From: Gemmatimonadota bacterium
GTDB taxonomy: Bacteria; Gemmatimonadota; Gemmatimonadetes; Gemmatimonadales; Gemmatimonadaceae
Direction of reading: 5' to 3'
NCBI GenBank assembly: GCA_014192065.1
Contig: BJHH01000004.1
Coordinates: 124,001-188,000, forward strand
Length of the DNA stretch: 64,000 nt
In this document: positions 47,812-57,644 of the stretch, in pieces
Numbering within the stretch: position 1 is the stretch's first letter
How the letters are laid out: each line of letters begins with the position of its first letter
Notes under the pieces: generated by a model
Databases searched by the model: none
What the model saw: only the letters and a program-made list of their open reading frames with translations
What the model was told of the DNA's origin: nothing
Translations under genes and position numbers: made by a program

Positions 47812-49178
47812 ACCAAGCAGTACCCAAAGCACAGCAGGCGCGTCAGACGAGTAGGGCCGTGGCGAGGCGCGGACTCGTTTCGCCCATGCGGTGGCTTCTC
47901 TGCATCGCCTTTTTAGTCTGTGGCCTGACTCCGGCACGAACCCGCGCCCAGGACAGTGCCGCCGCCGGCGTACGGATCGGCCTCACCTACGATCGCACAG
48001 GGAAGCCCGGTGTCGCGATCACGCCGGTAACCGGGTCGAACGCCGACTCGGTGCGGGCGATCTTGGTGCGCGACTTCGACTTCAGCGACCGGATCAGCGT
48101 CATCGCGCTCGAACGCGGTGACGCGCCGTCTGGCGCGCTGAACTACCCCGTATTTGCGAAGCTCGGCGCCGTCGCTGTGGTCCAGGCCGTGGTCACTCCG
48201 GCCGGTGCTCTGCACGTCGCCGTCCACGAGGTGGCCCAGAAGCAGGTCATTCTCGTGCTGAACATGGCGCTCCCGGCGCCGGCGTATTCACCGGAATGGC
48301 GCGCGGTGGTGCACGCCGCTTCCGACTCGATCGAGTGGGCGGTTCTCGGGCAGCGGGGGACTGCAGGCACACGCATCGCCTACGTGCGTGGCAATCAGAT
48401 CTGGACCGTGGACGCCGACGGCGGATCGGCGAGGCCAGTCCCTGGCACCGCGGGTGCGCTGTCGCCAGCCTGGCACCCAACAGGAACGAAGTTGGCCTTC
48501 AACCTGCTCCCGGATGACGGGCGATCACGCATCGTCGTGCGCGACCTGATGGGTGGCGGCGTGTCGCGTACCATCCGCGTCTCCGACCTCAACATGTCGC
48601 CGACCTTTTCGCCGGACGGATCGCAGGTGGTGTTTGCGGCGGGCTCGGACGGGACCGACCTGTATACCGCGTCCACTGCCGGCACCGATCCGCCGACCCG
48701 GCTGACCTCGCGCCGGGGTAGCACCAATACGAGTCCGACCTTCAGTCCGGACGGGCGTCGCATCGCCTTCACCTCCGGGCTGATCGGACACGCTGAGGTG
48801 TATATTATGGACGCGGACGGATCGAGCGCCGATATCCTCACCAGCACAGGGTTTGGAGATCAGTTATACCGATCCAACCCTGACTGGTCGCCGGACGGAA
48901 AACGTGTGGCGTTCCAGTCGAAGATCAATGGTGTCTTTCAGGTGATGACGATTTCGATTCGGGACAAGTCCACGCAACAGCTCACAAGCGACGGCGAGAA
49001 CGAGGACCCGAGCTGGGCTCCGGACGGGCGGCACATCGTTTTTGTGAGTACCCGCACCGGATCGCGCGAACTCTGGGTGCTCGACACCGAGAGTTCGCGC
49101 GCGCGACAACTGACACACGGTGGCAGGGTGCAGAATCCGGCCTGGTCGCCGTTGCTCTCGATGTCTAACCAACCCTGA
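47808..49178 (+). CDS. tolB: TolB, Tol-Pal periplasmic beta-propeller
   Basis: Exported protein with an N-terminal domain and a six-bladed propeller that binds Pal. A long signal peptide ends near residue 47 (RTRAQDS). Propeller repeats carry the SPDG/SPTFSPDG and WSPDGKRVAFQS units typical of TolB and WD40-like PD40 repeats. 456 residues. Overlaps tolA by ATGA; pal follows after 33 bases. Confidence 0.94.
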   Translation: MNQAVPKAQQARQTSRAVARRGLVSPMRWLLCIAFLVCGLTPARTRAQDSAAAGVRIGLTYDRTGKPGVAITPVTGSNADSVRAILVRDFDFSDRISVIALERGDAPSGALNYPVFAKLGAVAVVQAVVTPAGALHVAVHEVAQKQVILVLNMALPAPAYSPEWRAVVHAASDSIEWAVLGQRGTAGTRIAYVRGNQIWTVDADGGSARPVPGTAGALSPAWHPTGTKLAFNLLPDDGRSRIVVRDLMGGGVSRTIRVSDLNMSPTFSPDGSQVVFAAGSDGTDLYTASTAGTDPPTRLTSRRGSTNTSPTFSPDGRRIAFTSGLIGHAEVYIMDADGSSADILTSTGFGDQLYRSNPDWSPDGKRVAFQSKINGVFQVMTISIRDKSTQQLTSDGENEDPSWAPDGRHIVFVSTRTGSRELWVLDTESSRARQLTHGGRVQNPAWSPLLSMSNQP

Positions 49179-49211
49179 GCGGCCCCCAACAACCTTCCGG
49201 AGACTCGCCCG

Positions 49212-49817
49212 ATGATCACACCCCGCCGATTGGTCACCCTCGTTGCGCTCATGGCATTTGCGGCGTGCGCGAAGAAGCAGCCGCCTGCGGCTGCGCCTGC
49301 GCCCGCGCCTGCGCCACGCGTGAACCAGGATTCGATCGACGCCGCGAACCGCGCGCGTGCGGCGGCCACTGCCGCCGCCGAAGCCGAACGTCAGCGCGTC
49401 GCGGCGGCTGCGGCCGCCGAAACTCAGCGTCTGGCAGCCGCTGTTGCCGCCGCCCGGGCCAAGCTCGCCGCCGCCGTCTATTTCGACTACGACATGGACG
49501 AGATTCGAGCGGATCAACTGGCCACGCTCGACGCGAAGGTGGCGATCATCAACGCCAACGCCGATGTGCGTATCCGCATTGCGGGTCACACCGACGATCG
49601 AGGATCCGATGAGTACAATCTCGCGCTCGGACAGCGTCGTTCCGCCAGTATTCGCCGCTACCTCGCCGCCCGCGGCGTCGCCGAATCACGTTTTGAAGTC
49701 GTGAGTTTTGGCGAGCAGCGTCCTGCGCAGCAGGGTGAGGACGAGGAGGTCCGGGCCAAGAACCGCCGCGCCGAGTTCGAAGTCACGGCGGGTGGGCAAA
49801 ACCTCAAAGCTCCGTGA
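49212..49817 (+). CDS. pal: Peptidoglycan-associated lipoprotein Pal
   Basis: Outer membrane lipoprotein holding peptidoglycan. Lipid cysteine Cys19 in AFAAC. A Pro/Ala linker and a coiled-coil-like Ala/Glu stretch lead to the OmpA-like domain: VYFDYDMDEIRADQ, HTDDRGSDEYNLALGQRRS and GVAESRFEVVSFGEQRP. 201 residues, a little longer than usual because of the coiled-coil spacer. The GTG start of the next gene overlaps its stop. Confidence 0.95.
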   Translation: MITPRRLVTLVALMAFAACAKKQPPAAAPAPAPAPRVNQDSIDAANRARAAATAAAEAERQRVAAAAAAETQRLAAAVAAARAKLAAAVYFDYDMDEIRADQLATLDAKVAIINANADVRIRIAGHTDDRGSDEYNLALGQRRSASIRRYLAARGVAESRFEVVSFGEQRPAQQGEDEEVRAKNRRAEFEVTAGGQNLKAP

Positions 49818-50671
49818 TCCTCGGGCCACGCGCGCTGATCTGGTCGCTGCCGGTCGCCCTCGTGGCGACCGGCGGTTGCCTGGCCACGCGGAGCGACATT
49901 GAAAAGCTGCAGGTGAGTGTGGCCACGATGCAGACCACGCTGCGCACTGAACAGGTCCGCTCCGACTCCTCGAACCGTGTGTTTGTGGAAAGTGTCGCGC
50001 GCCAGCTCTCGCTCCAGTTTTCGCGGGAGTTCGGCGTCGTCAGCGATTCGCTTCGCCGGATAGCGTCGGCGGTGCAGCGCCTGCAGGGTGACGTGACCCT
50101 GTCGATGCACGACCTTCGCGTGCAGATCGCGACGGTGCAGGAAGGGGTCGGCCAGAGCCAGAAGCGGATTCAGGACCTGAGGACGAGTGTGGAGGCCACG
50201 GCGACGGCGCCACCGGTCGTGCCGCCGCGCGCGGCGGAGCCAGGGGTGCCGGCTGGTGTACCAGCAGGTGCGACGAGCGCCAACGCTCCGCCGGCGGCCC
50301 AGCTCTTCGTGGCGGCGATCGACCAGCTTCGCCGGGGCGCGACGGCTGCGGCGCGCGAAGGTCTATCGACGCTCATCACGGAATACCCGACGCACGAGAA
50401 GACGGCTGAGGCGCAGATGCTCATCGCCGACGCGTACGCGCAGGAAGGGAATCGGATCGCTGCGGACTCCGTCTACGCTCTCGTCATCAACAAATACGCC
50501 GGACCGCCCGAGGTGATCTCGCGCTCGATTTACAAGCGGGCGATGGCGCTGAAGGAAGTCGGGCAGACGACCGAATCGCTCAAGTTGTTCCAGACGATCG
50601 TGGACAAGTATCCGCGCGCCGACGTGCATGACCTCGCCGTCGAGATGATTCGCACGCTGAAGAAGCCGTAG
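49814..50671 (+). CDS. cpoB: CpoB/YbgF-like Tol-Pal coordinator, TPR protein
   Basis: Links Tol activity with peptidoglycan synthesis at the septum. Coiled-coil N-terminal half (KLQVSVATMQTTLRTEQVRS), an Ala/Pro linker, and C-terminal TPR repeats (PAAQLFVAAIDQLRRGATAA, ADSVYALVINKYAGPPEV). The signal looks like a lipoprotein (VATGGC, Cys22), whereas E. coli CpoB is soluble. 285 residues. GTG overlaps the pal stop. Confidence 0.85.
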   Translation: MILGPRALIWSLPVALVATGGCLATRSDIEKLQVSVATMQTTLRTEQVRSDSSNRVFVESVARQLSLQFSREFGVVSDSLRRIASAVQRLQGDVTLSMHDLRVQIATVQEGVGQSQKRIQDLRTSVEATATAPPVVPPRAAEPGVPAGVPAGATSANAPPAAQLFVAAIDQLRRGATAAAREGLSTLITEYPTHEKTAEAQMLIADAYAQEGNRIAADSVYALVINKYAGPPEVISRSIYKRAMALKEVGQTTESLKLFQTIVDKYPRADVHDLAVEMIRTLKKP

Positions 50672-50689
50672 TCCACTGCGCCGCCGCAC

Positions 50690-51469
50690 GTGCCAATCGA
50701 CCAGCCCACGCCTTCCGAGATGCCGTTCCTCGATCACCTTGAGGAACTGCGCTGGCGCATCGTCAAGAGCTTGATCGCCCTGTTCGTCTGCCTTGGGGCG
50801 TCGTTCTGGTTCAGCTACAGCTTCGACATCCTGCCAGTCCTCGTGAAGCCGATTGCCGCACTGCTGCCCGATGGAAAACTGAACTACACGAACCCGATGG
50901 CCCCGGCGACGATCCTCATGCAGATCTCCGGGGTATTGGGCATTGTGCTCGCGAGCCCGGTAATCGGCTATCAGCTGTGGTGCTTCCTCTCGCCGGCGCT
51001 CTCGCTGCGAGAGCGCAAGGTGATCGTCCCCGTGCTCGGGTTTGCCGCGCTGCTCTTTCTCGCGGGCATCGCACTCGCCGTGTTCGTGTTCGTGCCAGTC
51101 TCGATTGAGCTAATGAACAACATCCAGTCGTCAGCCCTCAAGCCGATGATCACGGCGGAGGCCTATTTCGGCTTCATGTTTTTCATCTGTCTGGCGTTCG
51201 GCGCCATATTCGAGATGCCAATCGTCGTGCTGATCCTCACCGCGCTTGGCCTGGTGACGCCGGCGGTGCTTGGCAAGGCGCGGAGATGGGCGGCGGCCAT
51301 TTCGCTTGTCGCGTCAATGGTCGTCACTCCCGGTGACCAGGTGGTCGGCACCCTGATTCTCTGGCTGCCGATCTACGGCCTGTACGAGTTCAGCATCATT
51401 GTCTCCTGGTTCGTTTACCGGGCGCGTCTGAAGCGCGAGGCCGCCTCGGAATCCATCAGGGCCGAGTGA
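50690..51469 (+). CDS. tatC: Sec-independent protein translocase TatC
   Basis: Membrane receptor for twin-arginine signal peptides. The cytosolic N-terminus holds MPFLDHLEELRWRI, the recognition motif, and six membrane segments follow. A conserved periplasmic glutamate region around AEAYFGFMFF and SPALSLRERK are seen. 259 residues, GTG start. tatA is 10 kb away downstream of the hut cluster. Its stop overlaps the lptD start. Confidence 0.95.
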   Translation: MPIDQPTPSEMPFLDHLEELRWRIVKSLIALFVCLGASFWFSYSFDILPVLVKPIAALLPDGKLNYTNPMAPATILMQISGVLGIVLASPVIGYQLWCFLSPALSLRERKVIVPVLGFAALLFLAGIALAVFVFVPVSIELMNNIQSSALKPMITAEAYFGFMFFICLAFGAIFEMPIVVLILTALGLVTPAVLGKARRWAAAISLVASMVVTPGDQVVGTLILWLPIYGLYEFSIIVSWFVYRARLKREAASESIRAE

Positions 51470-54414
51470 TGCGCGGCGTGGCGCGCTCCGCCTTGTGGAA
51501 GCCGTCGTTCCTGCTCACGCAGGTCGGCGTGATTGGTGTCCTCCTGAGCCTGCGTACGTCGGTGGGCTACTCACAGGTCCTGGTCATCCCCACACTCCCC
51601 GGCCTGGAAAAGGTTGGTGCGCAGGCATTGAAACCTCAATGGGCGCCGGTGGACTCGGTCGCGCTCGAACTGATGAAACGCCCCGGCATGGATGTGGTGC
51701 GTTACCAGGCCGATCGCCTCGAATATCGCGCGAACGATGGCCTGATGATGCTCGTTGGCAAGAAGGGGGAGCGAGCCGCCGTGGATCGGCAAGCCGTATC
51801 GCTCGTCGCCGACACCATCGAGTTTCGAGGTCGCGTCGACAGCGTGCTCGCCCGCGGTGACACGATTGGCATGCGCGACCCAGCCGGCGGAGACGTGGTC
51901 GCCCTCGGTCAGCTGGCGTACGACATGGCGCGCAGGGAGGGGAGCGCCAGCGACGTGTCGAACACTACGACGAGTGGCAACTGGTACGTCGAGGCCCACC
52001 GCGCGGCCTTTTCCGGTGCTGACTCATCCGCCAGTCGCGACCAGGTCTTCTACGGATCGAACAGCACCATGACGGCGTGCGCCGACTCCATACCGCATTT
52101 TCACTATTCGGTCCGTGAGTTGAAGCGCGTGTCGAACGACATGTTGGTGGCGCGCAACGTGGTAATGCACATCCAGGGCGTTCCGGTCTTCTGGCTGCCA
52201 TTCATCTTTCAGGATGCGCGGAGCGGACGGCGGAGCGGCATCCTCACGCCGCGGTTTGGGTTCGCCGAGCTGGTTCGTAACAGTCCGTTCTACCGACGCA
52301 CCGTCGAAAACATGGGCTACTACTTCGCGCTTTCGGACTACGTTGACGTGGCCGCGGGAGTTGACTGGCGGTCGAGTGCCAACGCCACCGATGCCGATCC
52401 CGGCTGGACGCGCTGGAACTCGGAAGTCCGGTATCGATGGCTCGATCGATTTGCGTCGGGACGTCTTGGCGCCAGCGTCCATACGTTGAGCAGTGGCTCG
52501 TCCAACACGCAGCTCTCGTTGACGCATCAGCAGGACTTCTCGATTCGCTCGCACTTGACAGCGAATCTCAATTTCGCCACCAGCACGACGGTGCAGCGTC
52601 AGACCGCGCTGGCGCCCATGGCAGCGCTCGCGACGATCGCGTCGCAGATCAACTACCAGCGTGATTTCGGGCCGTTGCAGATGAGTCTCGGTGGGACGCG
52701 TCGTCAGTATCCCGGCAGGCCGCAGGTTGACCAGGATTTTCCGAATCTCAGCCTGACCTCGCGTCCGATCAGCATCGGCGAATGGTTGACGTGGACGCCG
52801 GGGCTGAATGCCTCGTCCTCGTCGAGCCAGCACCTCGACGGGCAGGGTGACTTCGCCCGTCGATTCATCTCCCGGGCCGATGGCACCATCGACAGCGTAA
52901 AGGTTGATCGCGGCACCCACAACAAATCGTTCACCCTCAGCACGCCGCTCAAGATCTTCGATTTCCAGATCAGCGCGTCCATTAGCGCCTCCCATCGCGG
53001 CAACGACTATCCCGAGATACGAACGATCATCAATCCGGTGGATACGAGCCAGCGGAGCACGCGCGTCTTCGAGAAGACGTGGCTAAGCGCACTCGATTTC
53101 GACTTGGGGATGAACCTGCCGCAGTTTTTCGGCGGGACGCTCAACCTGGTCCCGTCGATCACGATGAGCAACGTCGGTTCCGGCGCACTGTTGGTGCGCA
53201 CCGAACGCACCGGTGCGAACTGGGTGTCGCAGGGCAAGCGCCTGAGCTACGGGCTGGGCATCTCGCCGACCTTCTTTGCCTTGTACAACGGTATCGGCCC
53301 GGTGGCGCGATTCAGACATTCGCTCGCGACCTCCCTCGGCTATTCGTATTCACCGAAGAGCAGCATCTCATCGGAATACCTCGGCGCGTTGGGCCAGACG
53401 CAGGTGGGCTATCTCGGCGCCAACGCGCAAAACCGCGTGACGCTCTCGATCCAGCAGACCTTCGAGGCGAAGATGCGGTCGGATGCAGACACGACGGATG
53501 GCGCACAGGCGCCTATTGTCAAACTGCTCTCGCTCCAGTTTACGCCCATTACGTGGGACTTCGAGCGCGCGCGGGTCACTGGCAAGTCTGGCTTCGCCAC
53601 CGACCGGATGGACATCACGCTGCGGTCGGACCTATTGCCCGGGTTCGACGTCGGGGTGGGCTATTCTCTGTTCCAGGGCAATGTGCTTGCCGACTCAGCG
53701 GTGTTCAGCCCCGATCTTGAGTCGGTGCGCGCCGGCTTCAGTCTCGGTGCCGGATCGGGAATCGGCGGAATCTTCGGTCGGTTCTTTGGCGGGCCTCAAC
53801 TGACCGCGCAGCGGGACAGCACGCCGATCGGTTCCGCATCGATGGGGTCACGGCAGCCGCTGGCGGCCACGGCCGGGATGGCGGGACAGTCCATCCGAGG
53901 CTCTCCGCTTGAACTGCCGACGGGCAAGGCCTTTGAGGCACAGCTGTCGTTCTCGCTCAGTCAGCAGCGACCGCCGGTCGGTGGTCATGTGGTCGAGTAT
54001 GACGCCACGCTGCAGTGCGCCCCGTACCGCGATCTCAACCCGTTGCAGTACGACTTCTGCGTACGCAACGCGCTCGCGACCCCGCCGACGAATGTGAATG
54101 CCTTGCAGACGACCGCGGGCGGTACGTTCTTCCGAATTCCGCCGCAGATCAACATGCAGGCGCGCAGCAGTTTCAACCTCACGCCCAACTGGTCGGCGTC
54201 GTGGTCAACGAACTACGATTTTCAGCGAAGCGAGTTCGGTATGCAGACGGTCTCGCTGCAGCGCACACTGCACGACTGGCGCGCTGTGTTCGGCTTCACG
54301 CAGGCGCCAAACGGTAATTTCACGTTTACCTTTTTCGTAGCACTTACGGCTCAACCGGACATCAAGTTCGACTACAACAGATCGAGCTACGGCAGCCAGA
54401 ACATCTCGAGATGA
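51469..54414 (+). CDS. lptD: LPS-assembly protein LptD (OstA), outer membrane
   Basis: Beta-barrel that delivers lipopolysaccharide to the cell surface. Signal peptide ends near residue 35 (VGYSQ), then an OstA-type N-terminal beta-jellyroll (YQADRLEYRANDGLMMLVGK and DTIEFRGRVDSVLARGDTIG, 20 residues each), YYWLPFIFQ-like (VPVFWLPFIFQDARSGRRSG, 20 residues) and a long barrel region ending in FDYNRSSYGSQNISR. 981 residues. The usual disulfide cysteine pairs are not obvious. Starts at TGATG of tatC; a GTG one codon earlier is possible; overlaps hutH by ATGA. Confidence 0.9.
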   Translation: MRGVARSALWKPSFLLTQVGVIGVLLSLRTSVGYSQVLVIPTLPGLEKVGAQALKPQWAPVDSVALELMKRPGMDVVRYQADRLEYRANDGLMMLVGKKGERAAVDRQAVSLVADTIEFRGRVDSVLARGDTIGMRDPAGGDVVALGQLAYDMARREGSASDVSNTTTSGNWYVEAHRAAFSGADSSASRDQVFYGSNSTMTACADSIPHFHYSVRELKRVSNDMLVARNVVMHIQGVPVFWLPFIFQDARSGRRSGILTPRFGFAELVRNSPFYRRTVENMGYYFALSDYVDVAAGVDWRSSANATDADPGWTRWNSEVRYRWLDRFASGRLGASVHTLSSGSSNTQLSLTHQQDFSIRSHLTANLNFATSTTVQRQTALAPMAALATIASQINYQRDFGPLQMSLGGTRRQYPGRPQVDQDFPNLSLTSRPISIGEWLTWTPGLNASSSSSQHLDGQGDFARRFISRADGTIDSVKVDRGTHNKSFTLSTPLKIFDFQISASISASHRGNDYPEIRTIINPVDTSQRSTRVFEKTWLSALDFDLGMNLPQFFGGTLNLVPSITMSNVGSGALLVRTERTGANWVSQGKRLSYGLGISPTFFALYNGIGPVARFRHSLATSLGYSYSPKSSISSEYLGALGQTQVGYLGANAQNRVTLSIQQTFEAKMRSDADTTDGAQAPIVKLLSLQFTPITWDFERARVTGKSGFATDRMDITLRSDLLPGFDVGVGYSLFQGNVLADSAVFSPDLESVRAGFSLGAGSGIGGIFGRFFGGPQLTAQRDSTPIGSASMGSRQPLAATAGMAGQSIRGSPLELPTGKAFEAQLSFSLSQQRPPVGGHVVEYDATLQCAPYRDLNPLQYDFCVRNALATPPTNVNALQTTAGGTFFRIPPQINMQARSSFNLTPNWSASWSTNYDFQRSEFGMQTVSLQRTLHDWRAVFGFTQAPNGNFTFTFFVALTAQPDIKFDYNRSSYGSQNISR

Positions 54415-55922
54415 CCGTTCACATGACTGTCGCCGTTGACGGCCAGACGCTGACGCTCGCCGCGCTGCGCTCCGTCGCGGCAGACGGCGCCCGCGTGGCG
54501 CTCGCTTCCGCTGCCGTCGAACGGATGCGCGCGAGTCGACAGGTCGTCGATGACGTCGTGGCCTCGGGTGCCGCCGTCTACGGCGTCACGACCGGGTTCG
54601 GCAAGATGTCGGACGTGCGGATCCCTCCCGCCAAGCTCGCCGAGTTGCAGGTCAATCTCGTGCGCTCTCACGTGTGCGGCGTCGGTCCGTTGATGCCGAA
54701 GCGCGAAGTGCGTGCGATGATGTTGCTGCGCGCCAATGTGCTCGCCGCTGGGTTTTCGGGCGCCCGCCCGATCCTCGCCGAGTTGCTGATTGGCATGCTC
54801 AACGCCGACCTCTGGCCGCCGGTCCCGGAGCAGGGCAGTGTCGGCGCAAGTGGAGACCTCGCGCCGCTGGCCCATCTTGCGCTCTCGCTGATCGGTGAAG
54901 GCGACCTGTTCAAGGGCGACACGCGGATGGCCGCCGCCGCGGCACTGGCCGATGCGGGCCTGGCGCCGGTGGTGCTGCAGTCGAAGGAAGGCATCGCGCT
55001 CATCAACGGCACGCAGGCGCATACCGGTATTGGTGCGCTCGCGGTCACCGACGCGATGGTACTTTGGGAAACAGCACAGGTTGCCGGTGCGGCGACACTC
55101 GACGCGCTGCTGGGTACGGACGCGGCGTTCGACGATCGCATCCATGCGGTGCGCGGTCAGGTAGGCCAGCGCGAGGCGGCCAAGCAGTTGTTCGACCTGA
55201 TCCAGGGGAGCGAGATTCGCGAATCACACCGTGTGGCGGACCCGCGAGTGCAGGATGCCTACGCGCTGCGCTGCATGCCGCAGGTGCACGGGCCGGCACT
55301 CGATGCGATTCGGTTCGCGCAGGGGCTGCTCGCGCGCGAGATCAACGCGGCCACCGACAACCCGCTGGTCTTTGCGGATGGCACGATGCTCTCTGGTGGA
55401 AACTTTCATGGACAGGTGGGCGCGATGGCAGCGGATGTGCTCGCGATCGCGCTTACCAATCTCGCGACGATGTCGGAGCGACGCATTGACCGCTTGGTGC
55501 ATCCCGACCTCAATGAAGGACTCGCGCCCTTCCTCGCCCATGAACCGGGGCTGCATTCGGGGTATATGATGGTCCAGGTGTCGGCCGCCGCAATCGCCAG
55601 CGAGTGCAAGGTGCTGTGCCATCCGGCGAGCGTGGACACCATCCCGACCGACGGCGGCAAGGAAGACGTCGTCCCGATGGCAATGGGCGCGGCCATCAAG
55701 CTCCGCCGCGTGGTGCAGAACGTGACGCATGTCTTGGCAATCGAGTTGATGTGCGCGGTGCAGGCGCTCGAAAGCCGCGCGCCGCTCCAGTCGTCGCCCC
55801 GCATTCGAGAGGCCGCCGCCCGCGTGCGCAAGATCGTGCGACCGCTTGGTCCCGATCGCGCGCTCTCCGGCGATATGACGGCGCTCGCTGAAGCCGTGAG
55901 CACGGGCACGTTCCTTGTCTAA
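54411..55922 (+). CDS. hutH: Histidine ammonia-lyase
   Basis: First step of histidine degradation, giving urocanate. The MIO prosthetic group forms from Ala146-Ser147-Gly148 in SVGASGDLAPLAH. YGVTTGFGK and the C-terminal HPASVDTIPTDGGKEDVVPM (20 residues) are family hallmarks. 503 residues. The ATG overlapping the lptD stop was used; a second ATG four codons later is also possible. Confidence 0.95.
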   Translation: MTVHMTVAVDGQTLTLAALRSVAADGARVALASAAVERMRASRQVVDDVVASGAAVYGVTTGFGKMSDVRIPPAKLAELQVNLVRSHVCGVGPLMPKREVRAMMLLRANVLAAGFSGARPILAELLIGMLNADLWPPVPEQGSVGASGDLAPLAHLALSLIGEGDLFKGDTRMAAAAALADAGLAPVVLQSKEGIALINGTQAHTGIGALAVTDAMVLWETAQVAGAATLDALLGTDAAFDDRIHAVRGQVGQREAAKQLFDLIQGSEIRESHRVADPRVQDAYALRCMPQVHGPALDAIRFAQGLLAREINAATDNPLVFADGTMLSGGNFHGQVGAMAADVLAIALTNLATMSERRIDRLVHPDLNEGLAPFLAHEPGLHSGYMMVQVSAAAIASECKVLCHPASVDTIPTDGGKEDVVPMAMGAAIKLRRVVQNVTHVLAIELMCAVQALESRAPLQSSPRIREAAARVRKIVRPLGPDRALSGDMTALAEAVSTGTFLV

Positions 55923-55982
55923 CCTCGCACCATCCGCGACACCATGTCATAACGGGTTCGTCACCTTTCTTCTGTCGCGGTT

Positions 55983-57635
55983 GTGACTCCCGCGCGCGTG
56001 ATCCGTGCACCCCGCGGCAGTACCCTCAGCTGCAAGGGCTGGCATCAGGAAGCCGCCCTCCGCATGCTGATGAACAACCTCGACCCCGAGGTGGCGGAGC
56101 GCCCGGGCGACCTCGTCGTCTACGGCGGCACGGGGAAGGCCGCCCGCAACTGGGAATGTTTCGACGCGATTGTTGCCGCGTTGAAAACTCTCGAAAACGA
56201 CGAAACGTTGCTCGTGCAGAGCGGGAAGCCGGTCGCTGTCTTCCGTACCTTTGCGCACGCGCCGCGCGTGCTGATCGCCAACTCCAATCTCGTCGGCCGC
56301 TGGGCCACGTGGGAGAAGTTCCGCGAGCTCGAGCGCGCCGGGCTGATGATGTACGGGCAGATGACGGCTGGCTCATGGATCTACATCGGCTCTCAGGGCA
56401 TCGTGCAGGGCACCTACGAGACCTTCGGAGCGATGGCGGACCGCCACTTCGGTGGATCGCTTGCTGGGCGTCTCGTGGTCACGGCGGGACTCGGCGGCAT
56501 GGGAGGCGCACAGCCCCTCGCGGCGACCATGCAGGGCGCAGCGATGCTCGCGATTGAGGTCGATCCCACTCGCATCGCCAAGCGCATTGGGACGAAGTAC
56601 TGCGACCAGTCCACCGAATCACTCGACGAGGCACTCGCCTGGCTGAGCGCCGCGCAGCGCGACAAGCGCGCGCTCTCGGTCGCACTGCTCGGGAACGCCG
56701 CCGACGTCATGCCCGAACTCGTCCGTCGCGGCGTCACGCCGGATATCGTCACCGACCAGACCAGCGCACATGACATGCTGAACGGGTACGTGCCGGCCGG
56801 CATGTCACTCGCCGACGCACTACGGCTGCGCGAGACGAACCCGGCCGAATATGTCCTGCGCGCCACCGCGTCGGTCGTCGTGCACGTCCGTGCCATGCGG
56901 GTGCTGCAGGATCGTGGTGCGAGGGCGGTGGATTACGGGAACAACATCCGCACTGTGGCGTTCGATGCCGGGCTCACGGATGCGTTCGATATTCCGGGCT
57001 TCGTTCCCGAGTATGTGCGGCCACTCTTCTGCGAAGGGAAGGGGCCGTTCCGCTGGGCCGCGCTCTCCGGCGACCCGAAGGACATCGCGCGCCTCGACGA
57101 CCTCGTGCTGTCGCTCTTTCCGCAGGACACCCATCTGCGCACCTGGATCGAGCAGGCCCGGGAGAAGATCGCGTTTCAGGGACTGCCGGCACGCATCTGC
57201 TGGCTCGGGCAGGGCGACCGCGCAAAATTCGGCGTAGCGATCAACGATCTCGTCGCGAACGGCGAGGTGACCGCGCCAATCGCCATCGGCCGCGACCATC
57301 TCGACACCGGGAGTGTCGCGTCGCCTTTCCGCGAGACCGAGGGAATGAAGGACGGCACCGACGCGGTGGCCGACTGGCCGATTCTCAACGCGCTGCTCAA
57401 TGTCGCGGGTGGGGCCAGCTGGGTCAGCTTCCACCATGGTGGCGGCGTGGGCATCGGTAACTCGCTGCACGCTGGGCAGGTGATCGTCGCTGACGGCACG
57501 CCGGAAATGCGGGTGCGACTCGAACGGGTGCTCACAAACGATCCGGGTATCGGCGTCGCGCGGCACGCAGACGCGGGTTACGAAACGGCGATCGAGACCG
57601 CTCGGCGCACGGGAATCCAGCGACCGATTCCGTAG
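55983..57635 (+). CDS. hutU: Urocanate hydratase
   Basis: NAD-dependent enzyme adding water to urocanate. The beginning [20 protein letters not shown] (20 residues) and [17 protein letters not shown] are typical, as are [29 protein letters not shown] and [20 protein letters not shown]. 550 residues. GTG start 60 bases after hutH; the radical SAM gene starts nine bases after its stop. Confidence 0.96.
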   Translation: MTPARVIRAPRGSTLSCKGWHQEAALRMLMNNLDPEVAERPGDLVVYGGTGKAARNWECFDAIVAALKTLENDETLLVQSGKPVAVFRTFAHAPRVLIANSNLVGRWATWEKFRELERAGLMMYGQMTAGSWIYIGSQGIVQGTYETFGAMADRHFGGSLAGRLVVTAGLGGMGGAQPLAATMQGAAMLAIEVDPTRIAKRIGTKYCDQSTESLDEALAWLSAAQRDKRALSVALLGNAADVMPELVRRGVTPDIVTDQTSAHDMLNGYVPAGMSLADALRLRETNPAEYVLRATASVVVHVRAMRVLQDRGARAVDYGNNIRTVAFDAGLTDAFDIPGFVPEYVRPLFCEGKGPFRWAALSGDPKDIARLDDLVLSLFPQDTHLRTWIEQAREKIAFQGLPARICWLGQGDRAKFGVAINDLVANGEVTAPIAIGRDHLDTGSVASPFRETEGMKDGTDAVADWPILNALLNVAGGASWVSFHHGGGVGIGNSLHAGQVIVADGTPEMRVRLERVLTNDPGIGVARHADAGYETAIETARRTGIQRPIP

Positions 57636-57644
57636 CGCGGCTCC

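Noticed and set aside
46648-47937. Minus-strand frame of 429 codons over tolR-tolA
   Set aside because: Antisense to clearly conserved Tol genes; Arg/His-rich composition typical of shadow frames in GC-rich DNA.
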